Part shown: positions 7,575 to 14,648 of the stretch, in pieces
Position numbering within the stretch: position 1 is the first letter of the stretch
Layout of the letters: every line of letters starts with the position of its first letter
Assembly (NCBI GenBank): GCA_964519095.1
Contig: CAZFHV010000045.1
Location: forward strand, 1 to 19,809
Direction: 5' to 3'
DNA: 19,809 nt
From: JAEHCY01 sp964519095
Lineage (GTDB): Bacteria; Pseudomonadota; Gammaproteobacteria; Chromatiales; Chromatiaceae
Position numbers and translations under genes: made by a program
The notes under the pieces: model-generated
Database searches by the model: none
Told to the model about the DNA's origin: nothing
Seen by the model: the letters and a program-made list of their open reading frames with translations, nothing else

Positions 7575-8501
7575 ATGCCGACCACCGCCAGAGGCGCGGA
7601 GTGGGTCCTCGCGCACCTCTCCGACCCCCATCTCACCCATCTGGAGGGCCTGCCCGCGGGGGCGCTGATGAACAAGCGCCTCCTGGGGTATCTCTCGTGG
7701 CGGCGGCGCCGATGCCGGGTGCATCGCCCCGAGGTGCTGGACGCCCTGCTCGCCGACCTCGCAGTCCTTGCCCCCGACCACGTCGCCATCACCGGGGATC
7801 TCACCCAGTTGGGGACCCAAGGGGAGTACCAGGAGGCCGCGCACTGGCTGCCGCGGGTCGGCCCGCCCGAGCGGGTCACCCTCGTGCCCGGCAATCACGA
7901 TGCCTACGTGGCGGAGCCCTGGCAGGGGACCCTCGCGCTCTGGGCCCCCTACCTGCGCTCGGACGGGGTGAAGGAGGACGGCGACCCCGCCGCGATCTTT
8001 CCGAGCCTGCGCATCCGCGAGGGCATCGCCCTCATCGGCCTGAGCACCGCCGTCCCCTCCGCGCCCTGGCTCGCCACCGGCCGCGTCGGATCGAGCCAGA
8101 TGGAGGCCCTCGGACAACTCCTGGCCGAGACCGGTGCCAAGGGACTGTTCAGGGTGCTGCTGCTCCATCACCCTCCCGTGCCAGGGAGCATCCAGTGGCG
8201 CAAGCGCCTCACCGACGCCCCGGCTCTGGCGGCCCTGATCGCGGAGCAGGGGGTGGAGCTGGTCGTCTACGGCCACGGCCACCATTCCTGCCAGCACTGG
8301 CTGCCCACCCCCAGCGGGCGGGCACCGGCGGTGGGCGTCCGCTCGGCCTCCGCCCTGACCGAGCGCCCGGGTCGCCTGGCCCAATACCATGTTTTCCACA
8401 TCCGCGCCCCCTCGAGCGTACCGCGCTTGAGTCTCTCGGTGCGCCAGTACGCCCCGCACGAGGGCAAGTTTGTGACTGTCGACGACCGGCCGCTTCACTG
8501 A
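7575..8501 (+). CDS. calcineurin-like metallophosphoesterase
   Basis: A 308-residue two-metal phosphoesterase. All canonical blocks are present in order: SDPH (D17, H19), GDLT (D75), GNHD (106-109), the HHP pair (H198/H199) and GHGHH (233-237; many relatives have GHTH). Such enzymes hydrolyse phosphomono- or diesters, including cyclic nucleotides, UDP-diacylglucosamine and lipid headgroups. No signal peptide or membrane helix is seen, so it is likely cytoplasmic. It lies 29 bases after the GNAT-like gene and 27 bases before the sulfotransferase, pointing to co-transcription and a shared role in making a lipid or glycan. The ribosome site before the ATG is weak, so the exact start is less sure than the family. 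Confidence 0.88.
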   Translation: MPTTARGAEWVLAHLSDPHLTHLEGLPAGALMNKRLLGYLSWRRRRCRVHRPEVLDALLADLAVLAPDHVAITGDLTQLGTQGEYQEAAHWLPRVGPPERVTLVPGNHDAYVAEPWQGTLALWAPYLRSDGVKEDGDPAAIFPSLRIREGIALIGLSTAVPSAPWLATGRVGSSQMEALGQLLAETGAKGLFRVLLLHHPPVPGSIQWRKRLTDAPALAALIAEQGVELVVYGHGHHSCQHWLPTPSGRAPAVGVRSASALTERPGRLAQYHVFHIRAPSSVPRLSLSVRQYAPHEGKFVTVDDRPLH

Positions 8502-8528
8502 GCGGTCGTCCCTGGGGACCTCCTGAAC

Positions 8529-9509
8529 ATGACCACTACACCGCGCGCCAGCGATTTTCCCTTCTTCCCCCGGGTCTTCCTGGTGGGGGCACCCCGCTGC
8601 GGCACCACCTCCATCGCCAAGCTGCTCTCGCGCCACCCGGAGATCTGCTTCTCCCGCCCCAAGGAGATCTACTACTTCGACCGGGTGGCACCGGGCCGGC
8701 TGGGGCAGATCCAGGGCGATTACCTGAACCGCTACTTCCCCCACTACGACCCGGATCAGCACCGGTTGGTGGCCGAGGGGTCGGTCTCTTACCTCTACCA
8801 CCCCGAGGCCCTGCGACTGATACTGGCGATCCAGCCGGAGGCCCGCTTCATCGTCACCCTGCGCAATCCGGTAGACATGCTCCGCTCCTACCACTTCCGC
8901 CTCCTCTATCTGCTCGAAGAGGACGAGGAGGACTTCCCCACCGCCTGGGGTCTGCAGGAGGCCCGCGCCCGCGGTGAGCGCATCCCCAAACGCTGCACCG
9001 ATCCCCGGCGCCTGCGCTACCGCGACCTCGCCAGCCTGGGGACCCAGGTGGAGCGACTCCTGGAGGTCGCGGGCCCGGAGCGCTGCCACATCCTCATCGC
9101 CGACGACATGACCAGGGACCCAGTCAATACCTGTGTGGGGCTGTTGCGCTTCTGTGGGGTGACCGACGACCTGGCGGCGATCCCCAGCATCCGCGGCGAG
9201 GACCCCTTCCCCCACAAATTCAAGAGCCGGACCTATCGCTGGCGCTGGCTGCAGCAGCTCCTCTACAAGCCGCCCACGGCGGTCCTGAGCGCCGTGGCCC
9301 GCTCGGAGGTGCGCCGCGGGGTCCGCCCCACCCGGATCAAGCAGCTCCACAAGAAGCTGGCCAGGTTCAACTGGGTGATGCGGCAGCCGACCCCCTTTCC
9401 GCCGGCCTTTCGCGAGCAGCTCGTAGCGGAGTTTGCCGGGGAGGTGCGCAAGATCGAGGCCATCACCGCCCGGGACCTCAGCGCCTGGCGGAAGCTCAGC
9501 AGGGCTTGA
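8529..9509 (+). CDS. PAPS-dependent sulfotransferase
   Basis: A 326-residue cytoplasmic sulfotransferase that moves sulfate from PAPS to a hydroxyl or amine. The 5'-phosphosulfate loop is GAPRCGTTSI (20-29). A substrate-side KE pair (45-46) lies in RPKEIYYF, which resembles glycan and heparan-type sulfotransferases. The 3'-phosphate site is RNPVDMLRSYHF (112-123) with Ser120. The acceptor is unknown; in this context a surface glycan or a sulfated lipid is likely. It ends the GNAT-phosphoesterase-sulfotransferase run and converges, 27 bases apart, with the minus-strand surface-carbohydrate gene. No PAPS-making enzyme is in the window. Confidence 0.9.
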   Translation: MTTTPRASDFPFFPRVFLVGAPRCGTTSIAKLLSRHPEICFSRPKEIYYFDRVAPGRLGQIQGDYLNRYFPHYDPDQHRLVAEGSVSYLYHPEALRLILAIQPEARFIVTLRNPVDMLRSYHFRLLYLLEEDEEDFPTAWGLQEARARGERIPKRCTDPRRLRYRDLASLGTQVERLLEVAGPERCHILIADDMTRDPVNTCVGLLRFCGVTDDLAAIPSIRGEDPFPHKFKSRTYRWRWLQQLLYKPPTAVLSAVARSEVRRGVRPTRIKQLHKKLARFNWVMRQPTPFPPAFREQLVAEFAGEVRKIEAITARDLSAWRKLSRA

Positions 9510-9536
9510 GGTCCCTGTTCGGGGAGAGGTACCAGC

Positions 9537-10940
9537 CTAGCCGGGGGTGAGACGGAAGACGTCAGGCAGGACCGGCTGGACCCGGATGGATATCGGGTTA
9601 CCCAGGAGCCCCTGGAAGCGGTCCATGCGGCGACCGAGCTCCTCCAGGCTGATGCCCGGATAACGATGGCGGTGGAACTCCGGGGGGGCGTGGGGACCGG
9701 GCCGGCGCTCCCGGGCCTTGCGCGACCAGTAGCGCTTCTTCGCCTTGTACTTGCCCCGAAGGCGATCCAGCAGTGAAGGCCGCGGGATCGCCCCGGAATC
9801 CGAGGCGATGCCCTCCACCACCTCCAGGATCCGCTCGCAGGCCAGGGGCCCCTCCAGGCCGGCGAGGTGGCGGGACACCAGGGCGCGCCGCTCCTCCCCC
9901 TCGGGCGCGCCGACGCGCCCGGCGAGCACCCCCTGCAGGGTCGAGAGGACCGCCTCTGCGGAAAAGCACTGGTGGCTCAGCCCGTTGGGCAGGCGGTAGA
10001 AGCCCTCGTCGTAAACCTCATTCACCACCGGCCGGAAGCTTAGCCCAGGCAGGCCCAGCACGTAGGCCTCCACGCCGGTGGTGCAGCCGTTGTGCACCAG
10101 CGCACGGGCGGCGAACAGCCAGGGGACCACGTTGCCCTCGTTGGTGACCTCGATGCCCTCCTGCCCCGCCGCCAGGCGCTGATAGACCTCGGGGTTCTCG
10201 GTCGGGTGGGGCCGCACCACCACCCGCACCCCTGGGAAGGCTCGGGCGATCCGTGGGATCAGGTCGAGGAAGGCCTCGAAGATCGCCTGCTTGTGGTCCC
10301 GAAGCCCCTCGGCGAAAGGCCGAGGCATGCCAACGCCGCCCTGGCCCAGCTCTGGGGGATTGCCAGCGGCCACCGGGGGTCGGAACAGACCCCCTCCGGG
10401 GAAGAAGGCATTGACGTGATTGAAGTTGGTGTTGACCAGCACGAAGTCGCCGTAGCGGGCCCGTATCTCTGCCACCGCATCTTCGTAGAAACCGCGCAGC
10501 TCCGGCCGCAGCAGGTCGGTGCGGGGGTTGCCGGTGACGTGGATGGGCAGGTCACGGGGCATCTGCGGGTAGGCGTGCCAGAGGGCGGCGTTGTCCTCCC
10601 CCCAGGCAAAGAGCTCGGTGAGGTAGCCCAGGGCCACCGGGGAGAGGCGCCGGCTGTAGTAGACCTCGTCGGGCAGGTGCACCAGGGCCTCCTCATCCCA
10701 GCTCACCACCCGCTGGCCGACCCGCCGCATGATCTCGAACATCTTGATGTTGCGAGCGGTCATGCTCTTGTCGAGGTACAGACCCCGCGGGAAGGTATCG
10801 ATGCGCAGATCGATCTCCCGGTGGGAGCCGATGTAGGAGGTGAAGCCGTGGCGGGCGGCCACCACCGCCAGCAGGAGCTTGGGGTCCAGCTCTCGGACCT
10901 GGTTCTCCACGGGGATGATGAGCGGTGGTCTGTTGGCCAA
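9537..10940 (-). CDS. surface carbohydrate biosynthesis protein, GT-B-like
   Basis: A 467-residue protein of the surface-polysaccharide family that opens with LIIPVENQVRELDPKLLL. GT-B-like marks are GNPRTDLL (about 137-144), RPHPTENPEVY (about 243-253) and HNGCTTGVEAYVLGLP (about 283-298), a pattern shared with KpsC/KpsS-like and polysialyl- or glycerophosphotransferase-type proteins. It may transfer the CMP-activated sugar made by the operon downstream, but that is inference. I place the start at TTG 10940: GAGGAG (complement of 10947-10952) sits 6 bases upstream, and family homology begins about six residues later. The same frame is open to an ATG at 11051, but those 37 extra residues are low-complexity. 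It is divergent from the methyltransferase gene. Confidence 0.8.
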   Translation of the reverse strand: MANRPPLIIPVENQVRELDPKLLLAVVAARHGFTSYIGSHREIDLRIDTFPRGLYLDKSMTARNIKMFEIMRRVGQRVVSWDEEALVHLPDEVYYSRRLSPVALGYLTELFAWGEDNAALWHAYPQMPRDLPIHVTGNPRTDLLRPELRGFYEDAVAEIRARYGDFVLVNTNFNHVNAFFPGGGLFRPPVAAGNPPELGQGGVGMPRPFAEGLRDHKQAIFEAFLDLIPRIARAFPGVRVVVRPHPTENPEVYQRLAAGQEGIEVTNEGNVVPWLFAARALVHNGCTTGVEAYVLGLPGLSFRPVVNEVYDEGFYRLPNGLSHQCFSAEAVLSTLQGVLAGRVGAPEGEERRALVSRHLAGLEGPLACERILEVVEGIASDSGAIPRPSLLDRLRGKYKAKKRYWSRKARERRPGPHAPPEFHRHRYPGISLEELGRRMDRFQGLLGNPISIRVQPVLPDVFRLTPG

Positions 10941-11034
10941 CGGATACTCCTCGGCCCGCCCTGCTAGGTTCGGCCACCTGAAGGGCTGCCCTGCCGCGCT
11001 TCCTCGAATCTCCGGCCGAACGGTGCCGGCGGGA

Positions 11035-11080
11035 ATCGAAATGGACTGCAAGATAAGATTTTCATGATAATTAGCCCGGA
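11035..11080. promoter_or_regulatory. AT-rich island in divergent region, candidate promoters
   Basis: The 258-base region between the GT-B-like gene (TTG 10940) and the methyltransferase (ATG 11199) is GC-rich apart from this patch. It holds GATAAT at 11066-11071 as a plus-strand -10, with a weak TGGACT (11042-11047) 18 bases upstream. A TATCTT on the minus strand (complement of 11050-11055) could serve the opposite gene. Support is composition and the -10 only. Confidence 0.35.
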
Positions 11081-11198
11081 TCTGCCCTGTCCAGACTGGG
11101 GGTTGAGACGGCGCTGGCCTTCTGGTCGCGCTGCGAGTCGGACACCGAGTCCCTGGTGGCTATCCATTCCTCCTGAGCCTCCCCTCGTCGGTGTCGCT

Positions 11199-12005
11199 AT
11201 GGCAAAGCTCCCAAGAACGGTACGCAAGCTCCTCCAAGGGGTGGGCCGTGTCCCCTCGCGGATACTGCTGAAGCTCCACGACTGGACGTCCTTGGTCCGG
11301 CGCCTCGATTATCCCCGCCACCCGCTCTACATCCGGGTCAGCTCTCCCGCGGAGATCGGCCGCACCGACGCCGTCCACAAGGAGCCCTGGACCGTCGAAT
11401 GGCTCGAGAGCCGGCTGCGACCAGGCGATGTGCTGTTCGACATCGGCGCCAACGTCGGCGCCTATTCCCTGATCGCCGCCAAGCTCAGCGCGGGGCAGGC
11501 GCGGGTGTTCGCCTTCGAGCCCGGCTTTCCCACCTTCGCGTCCCTCTGCTGGAACATCGCCTACAACGGCTGCCAGGAGACCGTCGTCCCCCTGCAGATC
11601 GGGCTGCACTCGGGCAAGGGGCTCACCACCTTTCACTACAGTAGCCTCGCCGCGGGTGCCGCCCTCCATACCCTGGGGGACCAGACGGCGGCGACGGTCG
11701 GCACCTCCGTCTACCAGCAACCCGTCTTGACCTACGGTCTCGATGAGCTGTGCGAGGATTTCGGCGTCCCCTGTCCCAACCTGATCAAGCTCGATGTGGA
11801 TGGCACCGAGCTGGAGATCGTCCAGGGGGCCACCCGGGCATTGGCAAACCCGGGGCTGCGCTCGGTCCTCATCGAGCTCAGCGAGGACGCCGCGGGCTCG
11901 GACCGGGAGGTGATCCGGCGGATCGAGGCGGCGGGGCTTCATCTCAGCTCCCAGCGACGCAGGAAGAGCACACAACCGGTGTCCTTCTGCGTCTTCGACC
12001 GTTAA
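11199..12005 (+). CDS. FkbM-family SAM-dependent methyltransferase
   Basis: A 268-residue class I methyltransferase, typically acting on hydroxyls of sugars in surface glycans. SAM motif I is DIGANVG (81-87), the acidic ribose-binding segment is FEPG (106-109), and the FkbM hallmark KLDVDGTELEIVQGA is at 187-201. The ATG at 11199 is chosen because the in-frame extension to 11064 is proline- and tryptophan-rich and not family-like; the ribosome site is poor for either choice, so the start is uncertain. It lies just upstream of the nonulosonate operon, with a 231-base leader between them, and diverges from the GT-B-like gene. A role in O-methylating the glycan is inferred. Confidence 0.88.
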   Translation: MAKLPRTVRKLLQGVGRVPSRILLKLHDWTSLVRRLDYPRHPLYIRVSSPAEIGRTDAVHKEPWTVEWLESRLRPGDVLFDIGANVGAYSLIAAKLSAGQARVFAFEPGFPTFASLCWNIAYNGCQETVVPLQIGLHSGKGLTTFHYSSLAAGAALHTLGDQTAATVGTSVYQQPVLTYGLDELCEDFGVPCPNLIKLDVDGTELEIVQGATRALANPGLRSVLIELSEDAAGSDREVIRRIEAAGLHLSSQRRRKSTQPVSFCVFDR

Positions 12006-12124
12006 GGGCTGTGCCGATCGGGGATAGGCGGGAGCTGGGTCGGACAGTTGCATCGAGCCCTGCCCCGGGATCGTTTAACATGTGCGTTTTCATGGGGCCG
12101 AGAGAGCGGTCCATCGGAAAGGCC

Positions 12125-12201
12125 GGCTGGTCGTCTCTTGCGGGGGTGGGGCTTGAACCCCACAAGGCGTCGCGCCGAGACGACGACCGCAAGGACCAGC
12201 C
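12125..12201. other. multi-stem inverted-repeat element in the leader of the nonulosonate operon
   Basis: Paired arms enclose the element: GGCTGGTC (12125-12132) with GACCAGCC (12194-12201), then CTTGCGG (12137-12143) with CCGCAAG (12187-12193), giving 15 pairs with one 4-base bulge. Inside are a perfect GTGGGG/CCCCAC hairpin (12146-12163, 6-base loop) and a small GGCG/CGCC hairpin (12166-12176). A rival pairing exists: GTCGTCTC (12130-12137) with GAGACGAC (12177-12184), which would break the outer stem. It ends 35 bases before the synthase ATG. It could be a leader RNA switch, a processing site or a repeat-family copy. No known riboswitch class is recognised. Confidence 0.55.
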
Positions 12202-12236
12202 CACGTCGAGACCAAGTAAGAGGCGATACTGACGTT

Positions 12237-13295
12237 ATGAACCGAGAGTTCCTGATAGACGGCGTGCGCATTGCGGACGACGAGCCCTGCTATGTGATCG
12301 CGGAGATCGGCCATAACCACCAGGGGGATGTCCGGAAGGCCAAAGACCTGTTCCGGGTGGCGAAGCTGTGCGGCGCCAACGCGGTGAAGCTGCAGAAGCG
12401 CCACAACCGCACCCTCTTCACCCGCGAGATGTACGAGAGCGCCTACAACAGCGAGAACGCCTTCGGTGCCACCTACGGCGAGCATCGGGAGGCCCTGGAG
12501 CTGGGGCACGACGCCCACGAGGAGCTGCTCGACTACTCCAAGCAGATCGGCATCACGATGTTCTCCACACCCTTCGACATCCGCAGTGCGGACTTCCTCG
12601 AAGAGTTCGGTATGCCGGCTTACAAGATGGCCTCGGGGGACCTGACCAATACCCCGCTCCTCAAGCACGTGGCCGCCTTCGGCAAACCCATGATCATGAG
12701 CACCGGCGGGGCGAGCATGGAGGACGTGCGCCGCGCCTACGAGACGGTGCGCTGCATCAATGATCAGATCGCCATCCTCCAGTGCACCGCGGGTTATCCC
12801 CCCGCCTGGGAGGAGCTCAACCTGCGGGTGATCGAGACCTTCCGCGAGGAGTTCCCGGACGCGGTGATCGGCTTCTCCTCCCACGACAGCGGCATCGCCA
12901 TGGCGATGGTGGGCTACACCCTGGGGGCGCGCATCATCGAGAAGCACTTCACCCTCAACCGGGCCATGAAGGGAACCGACCACGCCTTCTCCCTCGAGCA
13001 CTCGGGGCTCGAGAAGCTGGTGCGTGACCTCAAACGAGCGCACATCTCCATGGGCGACGGGGTGAAGCGGCGCTACGTGAGCGAGGACAAGCCGCTACTG
13101 AAGATGGCGAAGAAGATCGTGGTGGCCCACGACATCCCGGAGGGGCATGTGCTCACCGAGGCGGACCTGGCGGTCAAGTCCCCGAGCGATGGCTTGCCCC
13201 CCTACGAGATGGCCAAGCTGCTCGGCAAGCCGGTCAAGCACGCGATGCATTCGGACCAGGGGATCTCCTTCGCCGACCTGCGCGACGGCGGCTAG
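12237..13295 (+). CDS. neuB: NeuB-family nonulosonic acid synthase
   Basis: A 352-residue synthase condensing phosphoenolpyruvate with a hexose, hexosamine or its 6-phosphate to a nine-carbon 2-keto-3-deoxy acid. The TIM barrel carries EIGHNHQGD (23-31), VKLQK (50-54), KMASGD (130-135), MSTGGAS (144-150), GFSSHDSG (212-219) and EKHFTL (235-240), with His216 and His237 as expected metal ligands. A C-terminal SAF/antifreeze-like domain occupies about 283-350. Many sialic acid synthases have SDHT where this has SSHDSG, so substrate may differ from ManNAc. The frame is open upstream to 12048, but that part is non-conserved and overlaps the structured leader; this ATG gives the family N-terminus. 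First gene of a five-gene operon. The family is certain; the exact sugar is not. Confidence 0.92.
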   Translation: MNREFLIDGVRIADDEPCYVIAEIGHNHQGDVRKAKDLFRVAKLCGANAVKLQKRHNRTLFTREMYESAYNSENAFGATYGEHREALELGHDAHEELLDYSKQIGITMFSTPFDIRSADFLEEFGMPAYKMASGDLTNTPLLKHVAAFGKPMIMSTGGASMEDVRRAYETVRCINDQIAILQCTAGYPPAWEELNLRVIETFREEFPDAVIGFSSHDSGIAMAMVGYTLGARIIEKHFTLNRAMKGTDHAFSLEHSGLEKLVRDLKRAHISMGDGVKRRYVSEDKPLLKMAKKIVVAHDIPEGHVLTEADLAVKSPSDGLPPYEMAKLLGKPVKHAMHSDQGISFADLRDGG

Positions 13296-13298
13296 CCC

Positions 13299-13826
13299 AT
13301 GCCCCCCGAGGCCGGGCTCGACCCCGATCTGGTCGAGCGGATCCGTCGCTTGCGTCTGGTCTGCTTCGACTTCGACGGGGTATTCACCGACAACGCCGTC
13401 TATGTCTTCCAGGACGGCCGGGAGGCGGTGCGCTGCTCCCGTAGCGACGGCCTGGGCCTGAGGCGCCTGGAATCCGTGGGGGTCACGCCGGTGATCGTCT
13501 CCACCGAGACCAATCCCGTGGTGACCGAGCGCAGTCGAAAGCTGCGGGTGCGCTGTCTCCAGGGCTGCGCCGACAAGCTGGAGGCCTTCACGGGGCTGCT
13601 CCGGGAGATGGGGCTGGGTTTCGAGGCCGCGGCCTACGTGGGCAACGACATCAACGACCTGGCCTGCCTGCGCAGCGCAAGCCTGCCCATCGCGGTCGCC
13701 GATGCCTGGCCGGAGCTGGATCCCCTGGTCCGCTACCGCACCCGCCGCCGCGGCGGCGAGGGGGCGGTACGGGAGGTGTGTGACCTGATCGCCGACCTGA
13801 GGGGCGGGGAGGTGCGGGACCGATGA
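13299..13826 (+). CDS. KdsC-like HAD phosphatase (probable nonulosonate-phosphate phosphatase)
   Basis: A 175-residue HAD phosphatase of the capless KdsC type. Motif I is DFDGVFTD (24-31) with nucleophile D24 and acid D26; motif II is S68/T69 (IVSTETN); the motif III Lys is K93 (CADK); motif IV is GNDINDL (115-121). KdsC-type enzymes dephosphorylate Kdo-8-phosphate, and close relatives in KDN synthesis act on KDN-9-phosphate. It lies 3 bases after the NeuB-type gene and before a CMP-transferase, so a nonulosonate-9-phosphate is the most natural substrate, implying the synthase uses a 6-phosphorylated hexose. Its stop region overlaps the next gene by 4 bases (ATGA). Family is sure; substrate is inferred from context. 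Confidence 0.88.
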   Translation: MPPEAGLDPDLVERIRRLRLVCFDFDGVFTDNAVYVFQDGREAVRCSRSDGLGLRRLESVGVTPVIVSTETNPVVTERSRKLRVRCLQGCADKLEAFTGLLREMGLGFEAAAYVGNDINDLACLRSASLPIAVADAWPELDPLVRYRTRRRGGEGAVREVCDLIADLRGGEVRDR

Positions 13827-14641
13827 CCAAGGATCTGTTCCGGCTCGACGGCCGGGTGGTGGTGGTGACCGGCGGTCTGGGCCAGCTCGGGGTGGCCTTC
13901 ACCCAGGCCTTGCTGGGTGCGGGGGCGCGGGTCGCCATCCTCGACATCGCGGTGAGCGCGGAGACCATCGCCGCCCGCTATGGCGAGACCGCAGCATCAC
14001 CGGCACTGATGTTCGTCGCCTGCGACATCACGGACCGGGCCTCGGTGGACGGGGCCCTGGCCCAGGTGGTAGCCGCCTGGGGCGTACCCCACGGCCTGGT
14101 CAACAACGCCGCCCTGGATGCCCCCCCCAATGCCCCGCCGGAGGAGAACGGCCCCTTCGAGACCTTCCCGGAGTCCTCCTGGGACAAGGTGATGGCGGTG
14201 AACACCAAGGGGGCGTTCCTGCTCTGCCAGGCCATTGGCGGGGCCATGGCGGCGGAAGGGCGCGGCTCCATCATCAACGTCAGCTCCATCTATGGCGTGG
14301 TCTCCCCCGACCAGTCCCTCTACGAGTACCGCCGCCAGGGGGGCGAGGTCTTCTACAAGCCGGTGGCCTACTCGGCCTCCAAGTCGGCGCTCCTGAACCT
14401 GACCCGCTACCTGGCCACCTACTGGGCGCCCCGCGGGGTGCGGGTGAACACGCTGGTGCTCGGCGGTGTGTTCAATCACCAGGACCCGCGCTTCCTCGAG
14501 GGCTACCACCGCCGGGTGCCCCTGGGCCGCATGGCGCGGGCCGATGAGTACGACGGCGGGGTCCTTTTCCTCCTCTCCGACGCCTCCTCCTACATGACCG
14601 GCGCGGAGCTCGTGATGGACGGCGGCTGGACCGCCTGGTGA
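13823..14641 (+). CDS. short-chain dehydrogenase/reductase
   Basis: A 272-residue classical SDR oxidoreductase using NAD(P). The cofactor loop is TGGLGQLG (16-23), the structural NNA is at 94-96, the catalytic Ser is about 154-155 in INVSSIYG, and Tyr183/Lys187 form YSASK. A long insert (SPDQSLYEYRRQGGEVFY, 161-178) precedes the active Tyr; similar inserts occur in SDRs of flagellin or LPS sugar loci such as PtmA-like proteins. Overlaps the HAD gene by 4 bases with a good ribosome site (GGGGAGGTG) inside that gene. In this operon it likely oxidises or reduces a hydroxyl of the sugar or its precursor. SDR class is sure; the PtmA-like suggestion is tentative. Confidence 0.9.
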   Translation: MTKDLFRLDGRVVVVTGGLGQLGVAFTQALLGAGARVAILDIAVSAETIAARYGETAASPALMFVACDITDRASVDGALAQVVAAWGVPHGLVNNAALDAPPNAPPEENGPFETFPESSWDKVMAVNTKGAFLLCQAIGGAMAAEGRGSIINVSSIYGVVSPDQSLYEYRRQGGEVFYKPVAYSASKSALLNLTRYLATYWAPRGVRVNTLVLGGVFNHQDPRFLEGYHRRVPLGRMARADEYDGGVLFLLSDASSYMTGAELVMDGGWTAW

Positions 14642-14648
14642 GGGCATC

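Noticed and set aside
7520..8977. 485-residue plus-strand frame
   Set aside because: Runs out of frame across two well-supported genes; Pro/Arg/Gly-rich with no recognisable domain.
7524..9350. 608-residue open frame on the minus strand
   Set aside because: It lies antisense to the metallophosphoesterase and sulfotransferase genes, both of which show complete catalytic motifs. It has no family motif and is rich in Gly, Ala, Val and Arg, as expected from the complement of GC-rich codons.
12048..12081. promoter TTGCAT ... TTTAAC upstream of the nonulosonate operon
   Set aside because: The -35-like and -10-like boxes are 20 or more bases apart, outside the normal range.
12125..12201. tRNA gene on the minus strand
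   Set aside because: An end stem and a T-arm-like hairpin are present, but only about 23 bases separate them, too few for D and anticodon arms, and the T-like loop has 6 rather than 7 bases.
12048..12236. 63-residue N-terminal extension of the NeuB-type synthase
   Set aside because: Arg/Pro-rich, not part of the family, and it would translate through the structured leader. The ATG at 12237 gives the normal N-terminus.
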